Shown here: positions 44,063 through 53,262 of the stretch, piece by piece
Layout of the letters: each line of letters begins with the position of its first letter
Position numbering within the stretch: position 1 is the stretch's first letter
Assembly (NCBI RefSeq): GCF_014534745.1
Contig: NZ_JACVVP010000025.1
Span: 39,693-103,692 of the forward strand
DNA from: Flammeovirga sp. EKP202
Lineage (GTDB): Bacteria; Bacteroidota; Bacteroidia; Cytophagales; Flammeovirgaceae
Reading direction: 5' to 3'
DNA: 64,000 nt
Notes under the pieces: model-generated
The model's input: only the letters and a program-made list of their open reading frames with translations
Databases searched by the model: none
What the model was told of the DNA's origin: nothing
Position numbers and translations under genes: made by a program

Positions 44063-47000
44063 TTAGGCATTTACTTCTACATCAACTTTATCATCATCAT
44101 CCAATTGTGACATAGCTTGTAATTGAGCACTCAAGATACGTTTGTACTCAGCAACAGTCATCACTCGATTATTGATTGTTAATTTCAACCTTTTTGGTGT
44201 CTTTACTACTGGTGATGGCGTATGTGATCCATCTCTCTCATTCACCGTACTTGGTTTTGGAGTATCCTCAACAGGTGGCTTTTCTTTTATAAAAGATAAA
44301 GAAACGGTATCAACTTCATTTTCTTTTTGATCTGCTAAAGCTATAAAGTTCAAAATATCAGAAATACTATAGCCACTATCTTTACAAGTAGTGTTATATT
44401 CTAAAGTAACATCTTCTAAGATTCTATCTTCACAATATTTTAAGATCTCATCTAACTTAATTTTGCTCTTGAAGTTTAAATCTTCCGGGTAAGAATTCAG
44501 TTCATGTTTGGCATCAAGTACCTTCTTTTTTATACCCTTATATCTACTGGTCATATCAAAGGCTTTATTATTCATCAACTCATAATATTCATCTTTAATG
44601 ATAGATGCTTTATCTTGGATGTCGCTAAAGTTACCGATGATATTTGCTTCTTTTAATTGGTCAAATTCGTTGCTTGTATCAGTTATTATATCATTCCTAA
44701 GATAAGCTTTTTTCATCTCAGCTTTAACAGCAACTACAAAACGGATATAGCCTTTTAACTTATCAAGGTTATTCTTTATAAATTTCTCAACCTTTCCGAT
44801 GTACTTCACTGATTCTTTAAATGTGCTGTACTCTTCAAGAAACTTCTGGACTTTCTCTATATAATTACTTTCTGTTGTTTTGTTCGTATGCTTCACAAGC
44901 ATAGATCTATAACCTAGAACATCACTAAAGTATTCATTAAAGCTTTTCTGAGAAGACTCTAATGTTTTCACCTGAGTAATATAAGAGTTGGATAGATCTG
45001 TAATTGCTTCTGCTATTTCAAAATCACTTAATGAATAATCTATTTTTTTACTTAAAACTTTATCTGCTTTAAGGTCTAACAAATTAGTTACAGCATCACT
45101 TTTCTCACTTGAAGAAAGAGACTTTGTAATTGCTTTAAAACGTGCATTTTTAAACTTTGCAGTCTTATTGAAAACTTCTTGAGCTATAGCATCATTAAAG
45201 TTAAAATAATCTCCATCACTCGTTTTTACCACTAATCTACCAGCCCTAAACATTGCGGCTAAAGTAGATAAAATAGTTCCATATCCATATCCCCAAGGGG
45301 CTAAAGTGAATTCATCTTCTAGACTTTTACCATCAATAAATTTACCATTAACCTTGTGGGTGATCTCTTCTACAACTTTTAAACCTTCACCAATAAAGTT
45401 ACCCTTAGTATCAAAGAATTTGAACTCTTCACCAGTCAATAATCTTGACAGTTTATCATTACTCCTTTCTTTCAAAAGTTTGGGTCCTATACTCTCTGAG
45501 AGTTGAGTGGATAACTTTTTAGTATATATATTTTTGATTAATCTTTTCTGAACCTGATTAATTTCAGTCTTGAATGTTTCTTTATCTAAAAGTGTATTAT
45601 CATATAGGTAGACGACATCACCTTCATGATATGCATCTTCAATTAAGCTTTGTAGCTCTTTAATCTTTTCTTCCTTAATCGTAGTAAAGTCACGAATAAT
45701 ACTACGTTTATTCTGATCACTATCAGCTCCGTATTTAGAATCCATTTCCTCATACCTTTTTACTTCAGTAATCAGCTTATCGATCTTATCAAAGTCTTTA
45801 TTTTGTGGTATTAAGGTAATTTGCTTCTTATTACCCTGTGTTTCCATTTTTATTGATTCCACAAAATCTTGTCTATTCTCTTCATTGATATTATACAATG
45901 AATAAGAGACAAATCGTAGTTCTTTGTTATTAGAACCAATAATCTCATCATCAAGATCAGTTAAAATACTAAAGTTATAAGTCACCGAATCATCATTGAT
46001 CGTTGCTATTGGTCTAAAGATATTTGTATTCTTTAAATAGCTTACTAACTCTCTTTTCTTCACATGAAGTTCAATATTAATATCCCTCATTTCTTCTAGA
46101 AGTTTTCCCTCTAAAGAAGAAGTGATTTTATATTGATTATTCGCCTTTAATAGAATCTTACTTTCTATTAAAATTTCTAACGCTTTTTCTATCTCTGGTT
46201 TTACTTCGTAGTATTTATTAAAGTCAGAGATATAAGATTTAGTAATATTCTCTACAGTTACTTGAACTAATTCGGCATCATTTAAGAAGTGAATTGTCTT
46301 TAAAAGCTTTTCACCATTGATAGAGACATCTTCACTCTCAATTATCTTTTTTGCATTATCATATTTGTTCACCAAATCAGCAGGAGGAGCTGTTTGAGCT
46401 TCAGTACATAAATCTACTGCATTTACAAAGTCATATAGCTCATCTCCTTTCATCTGTTTTCTTAAAACATCGAAAGTAGTGATGATCATACCTCTTGCTG
46501 CTATTTGAGATGCTACTAAAGCATTTGAACTAAATAAGAACTTTTGTAATAGATCAAATTGATATTTATGGAAAGGATAATAAGTAGCAAACTCCTTTGC
46601 TCCATTTGTTTTTGTAGGAAATTTAGATGCTAAATTGGTAGCATCAGAAACTAATCCTTCATGTTTATTATAGTACTCTTCTAATACTTTTTGTTGACCA
46701 TCAACTTTCTGCAATAATCTACTACGGATAATAACATCTACATCTGTAGATTCTAAGTGCATTTTAGTCTTAAATCTATCTGTCACTTTAATCAACTGAG
46801 ATTTATTGACATTGGCATTATTAATTACATCATCTAGTTTTTCTTGAGCAATTGCTATGGTCCAAACCTTACTACTAATACTAGATAATGATTCACTTAT
46901 ACCTTCTAGATCAAGTAATGTGAATTTTTTCTGACTGATTGCCTCACTTGTTTCATCAAAAATGAATACTATTCTTTCATCCGGTAACTTTACAAGATAC

Positions 47001-47713
47001 TTTTCTAACTCATCTTTAAGTTTACTTGATGAAAATGCTTTAATATTTTCTGTATATACATTTTTAGTATCGTCAAATTCAGCTTCAGAATATCCCATTG
47101 CTAAATAACCTCTTCTCATTGCTCTTGCAATGGTTCTGTTACTTTTGCGTATTTCAATCCAAGGCTGACCAATCTCTTTTTCAGCACTTTGTATGAATTC
47201 ATCTAACTTGCCTTCAATAAATAATTCATATTCCATGTAGCCATATAAATCATTTCTGAATCCAAGGTGCTTTAGAAAATTTGAGAATAATGTAAATGCA
47301 AGACCATTATCAGTATTCTGTTTTGCAACATCCAGGAAAATAACTTTTGATGGAACTGCATCTAAATTTCTAAGATCATTTTCAATCAACGACTCATTTT
47401 TGATGCCACTAAGTCTACGAATAAATCGATCTCTCGCATTAGTACCATTAATAGATTGATTTCCTAAAATATGACCTAACATTTTACCAAAGTAAGATTT
47501 ACCAGATCCATAAAATCCTGAAATCCAAACACCAGTTTCTTTAATGTTACTTGTATATTGACTTACAAAAGAGGAAAGGTGTTTACCAAGTCCGTCTGTA
47601 ATAATGTAAGATTCTATTTCATGTTGAATTTCATCTTCAGAAGAATCTTCTAAGTCAATTACATTTTTAATATCTTCTGTTAAATCTATTTTTAATATAT
47701 CTTCGATTTTCAT
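44063..47713 (-). CDS. brxC: BREX P-loop ATPase BrxC
   Basis: This 1216-residue protein has Walker A ISGFYGSGKSYFGKML at about 64-79, a probable Walker B ERIVFIFDETSEAI near 250 and the long helical C-terminal region typical of BrxC (about 1200 residues). The conserved start motif FVSQYTSNIKETGVWISGF also fits. BrxC is an essential ATPase of BREX thought to couple sensing with PglX activity. It begins 12 nt after brxB. The C-terminal tail ends with a conserved-looking basic patch (KTPKRLKLTINNRVMTVAEY). Confidence 0.94.
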   Translation of the reverse strand: MKIEDILKIDLTEDIKNVIDLEDSSEDEIQHEIESYIITDGLGKHLSSFVSQYTSNIKETGVWISGFYGSGKSYFGKMLGHILGNQSINGTNARDRFIRRLSGIKNESLIENDLRNLDAVPSKVIFLDVAKQNTDNGLAFTLFSNFLKHLGFRNDLYGYMEYELFIEGKLDEFIQSAEKEIGQPWIEIRKSNRTIARAMRRGYLAMGYSEAEFDDTKNVYTENIKAFSSSKLKDELEKYLVKLPDERIVFIFDETSEAISQKKFTLLDLEGISESLSSISSKVWTIAIAQEKLDDVINNANVNKSQLIKVTDRFKTKMHLESTDVDVIIRSRLLQKVDGQQKVLEEYYNKHEGLVSDATNLASKFPTKTNGAKEFATYYPFHKYQFDLLQKFLFSSNALVASQIAARGMIITTFDVLRKQMKGDELYDFVNAVDLCTEAQTAPPADLVNKYDNAKKIIESEDVSINGEKLLKTIHFLNDAELVQVTVENITKSYISDFNKYYEVKPEIEKALEILIESKILLKANNQYKITSSLEGKLLEEMRDINIELHVKKRELVSYLKNTNIFRPIATINDDSVTYNFSILTDLDDEIIGSNNKELRFVSYSLYNINEENRQDFVESIKMETQGNKKQITLIPQNKDFDKIDKLITEVKRYEEMDSKYGADSDQNKRSIIRDFTTIKEEKIKELQSLIEDAYHEGDVVYLYDNTLLDKETFKTEINQVQKRLIKNIYTKKLSTQLSESIGPKLLKERSNDKLSRLLTGEEFKFFDTKGNFIGEGLKVVEEITHKVNGKFIDGKSLEDEFTLAPWGYGYGTILSTLAAMFRAGRLVVKTSDGDYFNFNDAIAQEVFNKTAKFKNARFKAITKSLSSSEKSDAVTNLLDLKADKVLSKKIDYSLSDFEIAEAITDLSNSYITQVKTLESSQKSFNEYFSDVLGYRSMLVKHTNKTTESNYIEKVQKFLEEYSTFKESVKYIGKVEKFIKNNLDKLKGYIRFVVAVKAEMKKAYLRNDIITDTSNEFDQLKEANIIGNFSDIQDKASIIKDEYYELMNNKAFDMTSRYKGIKKKVLDAKHELNSYPEDLNFKSKIKLDEILKYCEDRILEDVTLEYNTTCKDSGYSISDILNFIALADQKENEVDTVSLSFIKEKPPVEDTPKPSTVNERDGSHTPSPVVKTPKRLKLTINNRVMTVAEYKRILSAQLQAMSQLDDDDKVDVEVNA

Positions 47714-47725
47714 CTTCTTATTTTT

Positions 47726-48301
47726 TTAATCTACTGAATTGATTTCGTCAACAATGGTACATCTATATTTAGATGCAGCCTTAATGCCTAAAAAATAAAG
47801 GGTATCATCTTTTATTTCAGATGGGTAAAAAATGATTAAAGGGTGCTTCATACCCATAACAATTTTATCCTCCATGATATTGACATTTTCTATGCCTGTA
47901 CCATAAAGAACTCCTGTTCTAATTAATATTGGTGTTTTTTCTGCAAGACCACATTCATTTATTTTATCCATTATTAAATCAAATAAGTCTTTTTCGTCAT
48001 CATCTGATCTAAAAACAATATGAGGTGTAGTTGAAAAATCTTTATAATATTCTTTAAAGTCTTCCCAACCATCTTGGTCTATATATTTTACAAATAGTTC
48101 TGCAACATCAATAAAGACATACTCATCACTATTATAAATTTCCTTTGCTTTGGTAATATACTCCTCTTCCTCTGTTGGAGGATAGGTAAAGAGCAGGCAA
48201 TTACCCCCGTTAGCTTTTCTTCGTAGTTGATTTCTATTTGTAGTATCAAGACAAATTCTCAGGTTGTCAAATTTGGCTCTGTATTCATCTAAATATGCCA
48301 T
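47726..48301 (-). CDS. brxB: BREX protein BrxB (DUF1788)
   Basis: This 191-residue protein matches BrxB in length and in the features NLRICLDTTN...NCLLFTYPPTEEEEYI near the start and HPLIIFYPSEIKDDTLYFLGIKAASKYRC near the end, typical of DUF1788. It overlaps the end of brxA by 17 nt, so the two are translationally coupled, and precedes brxC by 12 nt. BrxB is required for BREX methylation and exclusion; its biochemical role is unknown. Confidence 0.92.
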   Translation of the reverse strand: MAYLDEYRAKFDNLRICLDTTNRNQLRRKANGGNCLLFTYPPTEEEEYITKAKEIYNSDEYVFIDVAELFVKYIDQDGWEDFKEYYKDFSTTPHIVFRSDDDEKDLFDLIMDKINECGLAEKTPILIRTGVLYGTGIENVNIMEDKIVMGMKHPLIIFYPSEIKDDTLYFLGIKAASKYRCTIVDEINSVD

Positions 48302-49052
48302 CGATTATGTTGTTGATTGAATATTTTGGTTCTATATAAAGTGAAGTTCCTAAATAGCTCATTTGTATATGACCTTTACCAGCTATTTTCTTTATTCTTT
48401 CCACCAGTGACTCTTGTGATATAAAAGACAACTTCACGAAGTCATCTTTTAATAGATTGTTATTTTTCTTTTCGTTGAAATAATGGATATGAAGAAATAC
48501 CGCTAATAACTCATCTGTAATAGTGAGTGTCTTAAACGTTCTTTGTTTTACACCATCAACGAGATTAAATTTCTTTAATATTGTAAGGTATTTTGATGAA
48601 AGAGACTTCAATGTACTTTCTGACCACTTAACATTTTCTGCTTTGGGTAAAATCTCTTCCTTTAGATAAGCAAAAACATCATTTGAAGTAAGCCCTACTT
48701 TACCTTGGAAATAACTCTTTAAAAAGACATTAATATTTAGATCAAAAAATAGATCATTTTTTATACTAAATAACCAAAAACAAATTAATGCTTGGGACTG
48801 TTCGTCTTTCTCAAAATACTGAATCAAGTTTAGACACAACTTATTAATATCCTTATTTTCAGTATAAAAAGCAGAATATAATGAATGCATAAACCTTTCT
48901 CTAGACTTCTCTGTTCGAAGCTCAAATTCATTCCTCTCTACAATCAAATTTTTCACCCTTGATCTATCTTCATTTAATAAGGGTAATGCTTTGTATAACA
49001 TGTAGAAATCAGGAATTCCTCCAACTACATTTATATCAGTATTCAATTTCAT
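48285..49052 (-). CDS. brxA: BREX protein BrxA (DUF1819)
   Basis: This 255-residue protein has the length and layout of BrxA. Conserved-looking parts are VGGIPDFYMLYKALPLL at the start, ERNEFELRTEKSRERFMHSL near 40-60 and HIQMSYLGTSLYIEPKYSI near the end. BrxA is a small DNA-binding protein of type I BREX. Its start overlaps the last base of the XRE regulator gene, so it is translated from the same message. Confidence 0.9.
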   Translation of the reverse strand: MKLNTDINVVGGIPDFYMLYKALPLLNEDRSRVKNLIVERNEFELRTEKSRERFMHSLYSAFYTENKDINKLCLNLIQYFEKDEQSQALICFWLFSIKNDLFFDLNINVFLKSYFQGKVGLTSNDVFAYLKEEILPKAENVKWSESTLKSLSSKYLTILKKFNLVDGVKQRTFKTLTITDELLAVFLHIHYFNEKKNNNLLKDDFVKLSFISQESLVERIKKIAGKGHIQMSYLGTSLYIEPKYSINNIIDGIFR

Positions 49053-49234
49053 TACTTCAACAAATCTTTAGGAGAAACATTTAGCAATTTTGCTATTTCA
49101 TAAAGTACTTCTAATCGGGGTTGCTGTCTATTCTGCACATAGGCATTGACCATATTATAGCTCTTACCCAACTTTTCAGCAAGCCAAGTTTGCTTTATCC
49201 CCTTTTCCTCTAACACTTCTTTAATTCTATTCAT
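49052..49234 (-). CDS. XRE-family regulator heading the BREX operon
   Basis: This 60-residue protein is a single Cro/CI-type helix-turn-helix: MNRIKEVLEEKGIKQTWLAEKLGKSYNMVNAYVQNRQQPRL, with the turn at about residues 14-35. It overlaps brxA by one base. A 7+7 bp palindrome starts 9 nt upstream of its start codon, so it probably represses its own operon. Small XRE proteins at the head of BREX loci are known regulators that keep expression low. Confidence 0.85.
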   Translation of the reverse strand: MNRIKEVLEEKGIKQTWLAEKLGKSYNMVNAYVQNRQQPRLEVLYEIAKLLNVSPKDLLK

Positions 49235-49242
49235 TTTTTCGA

Positions 49243-49259
49243 ATACTTTATCAAAGTAT
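49243..49259. promoter_or_regulatory. Palindromic operator in front of the BREX operon
   Basis: ATACTTT and AAAGTAT form a perfect inverted repeat with a 3-nt spacer, 9 bp upstream of the XRE start codon. This is the size and place expected for an autoregulatory site of a dimeric XRE protein. Confidence 0.6.
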
Positions 49260-49428
49260 GAATATATAAAAATGTCTTGAAAAATGAGATATAAATAACA
49301 TAATTAACAACCAAAATTTTAATAAAAAATGTATAATCACTTAGCATTTTCTAAGACATGAATAATGGATAAAGATTTTAATTACCTAATAAATAAAAAT
49401 CTTTCTTTAAATACCCACATTAAGCTTC

Positions 49429-49458
49429 CAAATGTAATGTCCTGAAAAAACACTCAAG
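49429..49458 (-). promoter_or_regulatory. Candidate promoter of the BREX operon
   Basis: On the minus strand TTG (49457-49455) and TACATTTG (49436-49429) are 18 nt apart. The -7 box is identical to those of both susC genes. It implies a leader of about 190 nt ending at the XRE start. Confidence 0.5.
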
Positions 49459-49459
49459 G

Positions 49460-49611
49460 TGTTCCTTATACTAGGCCACTTTAATTTCTCAAAAAACAAG
49501 GTACTTCGTTTAATATTGTCTTTTAGTTGGCAACTAAAAGACCTTCAACTATTGTTGTAATACATAATATTTCTTGAGTATTTTGAAAGATGATAATAAA
49601 CGTATTAGATA
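49460..49611. terminator. Spacer with perfect inverted repeat, possible terminator
   Basis: GTCTTTTAGTTG and CAACTAAAAGAC (49518-49542) form a perfect 12-bp inverted repeat with a single central base. It lies 70 nt downstream of the stop of the minus-strand gene at 49612 and could end its transcript, although no long T run follows. The remaining bases show no other feature. Confidence 0.45.
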
Positions 49612-50796
49612 TTAATAATTCCGTATTATGTTACGAATCTTAAACCACCAATCAATTAGTGTTTCAGAACTGATGTGTTTAAGAGATTTTTGATAACCTA
49701 AGTTTTGTCTCAACGAGGGGTTTGCATCCCAAAGGTTACTTCTCTTATACCCTTCTTCAGCAGTAATAAAAGTCTCTAAATTATTCACAATCTTATCATA
49801 TCTCGGGATGTTAGTTGTAAAAATATGGGTTGCTTTTCCAGACAAACAGCTTTCCCATATCAATGACACTTTCTCTGAGGTACCTAACCTTTTTACAGTA
49901 AAGATAAATGAATCATGTTCAGTGTAAGTATTATGGAGTTTTACCTTTTCCACCACTGGAATAATTTTATAATCCTCAAGCTGCTTTTCAGACAATTTCT
50001 TGATATACTTTTTCTTTTTAGGATCTATTGTGAAAATCTGAAGCAATTCCGCATTGCTTTTCTTTTTCATTGCATCCCTTAAAATTTCACCTTTTGGTTT
50101 ATCTTTGAGACTATCTAGTACTTTATAATTTCTTTTTGAAGGAGTCAATTCCAACACTTTATATAAATCATTTATCCCCTCAATTCTACTGATACTATAT
50201 CCCTTTAAGTGAACAATAAGCGTGTCGCTCTGTAGTTTACTTTCAATATGATCTCTTACTGCTTCAAAACTTTTTCTTGATTTTGCAAAGGGATAAGCTA
50301 ATTTAGTTTGATATTTAGGATGTTTCACTTTCAAGTGTCCATCTTCAAAATCTACATCACACCAGCTACAAGTATAGCTTGTTACCGTATTAGTATTATT
50401 TAGTGATCTATTCTCTTTTTGGACATCAATTACCTCTTTTTTTACTTCTATCTTCTGTTTTTTAGTTTTTTTGTTATTCGGTTTAGTTTTAGGTTTTCGA
50501 GGAATTAGATGTTTAAAAACCTCCTTAAACTCCTTATAAAGTGATGGATATTTTTTCAGTTTTTCTGGAGTTTTGAATACTTCTTTGAACAATGTTTTTT
50601 TATAATCATTCAGCAGAATCAACTTTATTTTTAAAGTACTTACTACATCAAACATAAATACCTTTGAACTATTTGAGGATTTATAATATTTGATTATTTC
50701 AAACTCCGATTGATTGATAAAGTAATTCTTATGCAACACGTTAATTACACCATCACTAATCAACGTAATTTCATTCATTTTTAATTTTAACATCAC
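49612..50796 (-). CDS. Hypothetical protein with possible zinc-binding segment
   Basis: This 394-residue protein is not recognised. An alternative start lies six codons in. The N-terminal 95 residues are followed by a very basic linker (KPKTKPNNKKTKKQKIEVKK), then a possible C-x2-C-x7-H-x4-H zinc site (CSWCDVDFEDGHLKVKH, about 148-164) followed by KHPKYQTKLAYPFAK. The rest is mixed. It lies between BREX and the kinase-like module, transcribed on the minus strand with them, and may belong to the 49612-52844 group. Confidence 0.55.
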   Translation of the reverse strand: MMLKLKMNEITLISDGVINVLHKNYFINQSEFEIIKYYKSSNSSKVFMFDVVSTLKIKLILLNDYKKTLFKEVFKTPEKLKKYPSLYKEFKEVFKHLIPRKPKTKPNNKKTKKQKIEVKKEVIDVQKENRSLNNTNTVTSYTCSWCDVDFEDGHLKVKHPKYQTKLAYPFAKSRKSFEAVRDHIESKLQSDTLIVHLKGYSISRIEGINDLYKVLELTPSKRNYKVLDSLKDKPKGEILRDAMKKKSNAELLQIFTIDPKKKKYIKKLSEKQLEDYKIIPVVEKVKLHNTYTEHDSFIFTVKRLGTSEKVSLIWESCLSGKATHIFTTNIPRYDKIVNNLETFITAEEGYKRSNLWDANPSLRQNLGYQKSLKHISSETLIDWWFKIRNIIRNY

Positions 50797-50888
50797 TAAT
50801 GGGTAAGTTTATTTTGCTTGAAAAATATTTAGTTATACTCCTTTTTGTTATCGAATAAAAAAAGAGTCAAAAACGTAAAAACTTCTAA

Positions 50889-51455
50889 TTAATGTACCTC
50901 TACTTCAAAGAAATAATACCAACTTAAATAGTTCGTAAAATCTTCCACTCGCCGCCTTATTATTTCACTTCTGTAATAATTTGAAATTTCTGTAGTCATA
51001 GTTCCGTGCTTAACCGGATTGATACAGGATAATACCCCTTTAAAATCATCTTCTCGATCCCTAAACTGAATCCACATCCTCTGAGAAAGAATTAGTTTTT
51101 CTTTCTCTTCATCATTTAAAACACTCATTAATCTTTGATAGTACTTATTCAGCAGTTTATCATATTCCCAAATGAGTACTAGAGAAGTTCTTTTCATTCT
51201 ACCGCCAGCCCTATATGAAAGTGTTTGAAAAATGTGATATATAATCATTGTATCAATCTGATATTCTATATCTAAGGCTTCAGAAGGTTGAATATTGGAT
51301 GATAGTCTATTTTGTAATTTAATAACTTCATCACTTTGGATAAATTCAAAACGTATTTCTTCAATATCTTGATCTGTAAACATCTGAGCATGTATTAATG
51401 GAGTCACTCCTAACACAACTACTAGTATCAATAAGATCTTTTGCATTCTCATCAT
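50889..51455 (-). CDS. Secreted protein resembling LprI/DUF1311
   Basis: This 188-residue protein has a signal peptide (about 1-23, ending LIHAQ). The second half has KYYQRLMSVLNDEEKEKLIL and SQRMWIQFRDREDDF, the pattern of LprI-type (DUF1311) proteins, some of which bind or inhibit lysozyme. The usual cysteines are largely missing apart from one, so the assignment is tentative. It is 18 nt downstream of the kinase-like gene and probably co-transcribed. Confidence 0.5.
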   Translation of the reverse strand: MMRMQKILLILVVVLGVTPLIHAQMFTDQDIEEIRFEFIQSDEVIKLQNRLSSNIQPSEALDIEYQIDTMIIYHIFQTLSYRAGGRMKRTSLVLIWEYDKLLNKYYQRLMSVLNDEEKEKLILSQRMWIQFRDREDDFKGVLSCINPVKHGTMTTEISNYYRSEIIRRRVEDFTNYLSWYYFFEVEVH

Positions 51456-51473
51456 AACTAACTACTCGAAATA

Positions 51474-52844
51474 TTATACATCATACCCATACACTACTTC
51501 TCCATTAAGCAAAGCGGCGTCTGTCTTGAGTCCTAAGGCTCCAAGACCACTTGCATCTAATTTCTTAATAGGGTATTTTTCAATCAAAATATTTAATTCC
51601 TCTAGAAGAATATCTACTGAGCTAAACCTATTATTCATATCAAAAGCAAGACACTTTTCTAAAAAAGCTCTCCATTTATTTTTACTATCTCCTTTTCCCT
51701 CAAAAATTGAACTCTCAGGAGAGATATAAACAAATGGCTCATCAAGTAAAATCTGATGTTTTACAATGCCATTAGCGTCAGGAATATAATAATCCGATGT
51801 CTTCCCAAATTGTTGAGCTCCAATATAATTCAAGATCACAAGTCCTATAAAATAGATATCAGTTCTTTCATCTAAAGGTTGGAGAAGAAGTTGTTCAGGT
51901 GCAAAATATTTATCGTATTTTGAAGGACTCACTGCTCCTATGCTAAGGTTTAAACTATCTTTCAATACCCATTTATTATCTAGGAAGTCAATACAACCGG
52001 CATAAAAATTACCATGAACCTTTCCATCTGAATGCATCCCATTTAGTGTTTCGATTCCTTGAATTAAAGTATCAAAAAACGCCTCGGATGTAAGTTGAAT
52101 AGTGACATTTGCTTCATCATCACGATAATTACTTAAAGCCTTTTCCGCGTATTTATTGAGAAGTGTTATATAACTTTCATCCAATAAAAGCCCAGCATAT
52201 TCATTAGTGGGTGTAGTAATTTTATACTCTAAGGCTAACGGTAATAAATTAGATACTGGGTTTAAATCTTTTAGATAGAGATATCTTTCCTTCTCTCTTA
52301 CAACTTTAATAAAAGTTCCGGTTTCAAGATGAATCCCTAAGTACTCTGGCTTTTGATATTCATTTCTTAAATCGATAATATCATCATCTGCATAAGAAGT
52401 AAGCACCTTACTGTAATTTAAAGCTACTCCACCATAATCATCATCATACGATCTGCCTTTAGATGAATTTACCTGATCATAAAAACTTTGCCTTGGACAG
52501 AATTTATCTAGAAATGTAGATAAAGAATATAGATTTTCATCAAAAGGAGAAGATGTAATAAAGTAATCTCCTTCATAAGGTGCATCTTTTACTGGGAATA
52601 CTTTCTCTTTTAGTAATACTTTTTGAAGCCTCTTTCCAATACTTTCAAGTAGATCTTTTTCAACACCTTCCAGATCATTTCTATATTTGTATAGTTCCTC
52701 TTTAAGTAAATCAACTTTGATTTGTAACACATTTAGATATTCCTCTTGTCCCAATGCATTTTTGCGAAATGGGATATAAAGGTTTTCATTGTATTTTAAG
52801 ATGTCATCGTAAGTCTTAACATCTGAAGGTAAAATATTTTGCAT
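51474..52844 (-). CDS. Protein-kinase-like (possibly pseudokinase) protein
   Basis: The 456-residue protein has a kinase-like C-terminal half: KVHGNFYAGCIDFLDNKWV near 275-293 in place of the HRD loop, LKDSLNLSIG in place of DFG, YFAPEQLLLQPLDERTDIYFIG near 310-332 (APE motif and conserved Asp), and CLAFDMNNRFSSVDILLEEL near 412. The catalytic aspartate of HRD is replaced (HGN) and DFG is not intact, so it may be inactive or atypical. The first 150 residues are an unrecognised helical domain. It precedes the LprI-like gene by 18 nt. Confidence 0.65.
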   Translation of the reverse strand: MQNILPSDVKTYDDILKYNENLYIPFRKNALGQEEYLNVLQIKVDLLKEELYKYRNDLEGVEKDLLESIGKRLQKVLLKEKVFPVKDAPYEGDYFITSSPFDENLYSLSTFLDKFCPRQSFYDQVNSSKGRSYDDDYGGVALNYSKVLTSYADDDIIDLRNEYQKPEYLGIHLETGTFIKVVREKERYLYLKDLNPVSNLLPLALEYKITTPTNEYAGLLLDESYITLLNKYAEKALSNYRDDEANVTIQLTSEAFFDTLIQGIETLNGMHSDGKVHGNFYAGCIDFLDNKWVLKDSLNLSIGAVSPSKYDKYFAPEQLLLQPLDERTDIYFIGLVILNYIGAQQFGKTSDYYIPDANGIVKHQILLDEPFVYISPESSIFEGKGDSKNKWRAFLEKCLAFDMNNRFSSVDILLEELNILIEKYPIKKLDASGLGALGLKTDAALLNGEVVYGYDV

Positions 52845-53130
52845 GTTGTAGTTAAACTTTCAAATAATATTAATAGTACTCCAATTAACTGTACTTATCC
52901 CAACTAAATATGTGATTGACAAGTTATACGAGAGTTATACTATTAAATGTGTAAAAAAGAGGTAAAACCCCTATTTATTATAATTTATTAATCGATCGAT
53001 CAAGTCAAAAGATGTATATTCAAAGATGTAGTTTTAAACTTAGCTAATAATCAATTGTTTAACACAAGAAAAATAGATAAAACTTAGAAAAGTTGTGAAC
53101 ATTATATTTAAGTGGTTATTTGTAGGCAAT
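52845..53130. other. Intergenic region between divergent genes
   Basis: AT-rich spacer upstream of the minus-strand kinase-like gene. I see no good -7 box and no gene. It ends at palindromic cassette copy A (53131). Confidence 0.5.
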
Positions 53131-53245
53131 GTATACTATATATATTTCGTATACTAACTTCCCAAAACATTCAATTTTGAACTGTATTTACAGTTTTTAA
53201 GTCAAAGTTAGTCTACATTGTACTGTATACTTCAATGTAGACTAA
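53131..53245 (+). repeat. Palindromic cassette, copy A
   Basis: It holds an inverted pair of GTATAC boxes (53131-53154) and a perfect inverted repeat TTAGTCTACAT/ATGTAGACTAA (53208-53245), about 115 bp in all. It lies directly upstream of the metallophosphoesterase start. A near-identical copy B lies at 54071-54185 and a shorter copy C at 57356-57471. Confidence 0.8.
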
Positions 53246-53262
53246 GTCCTAAATTTTACGTT

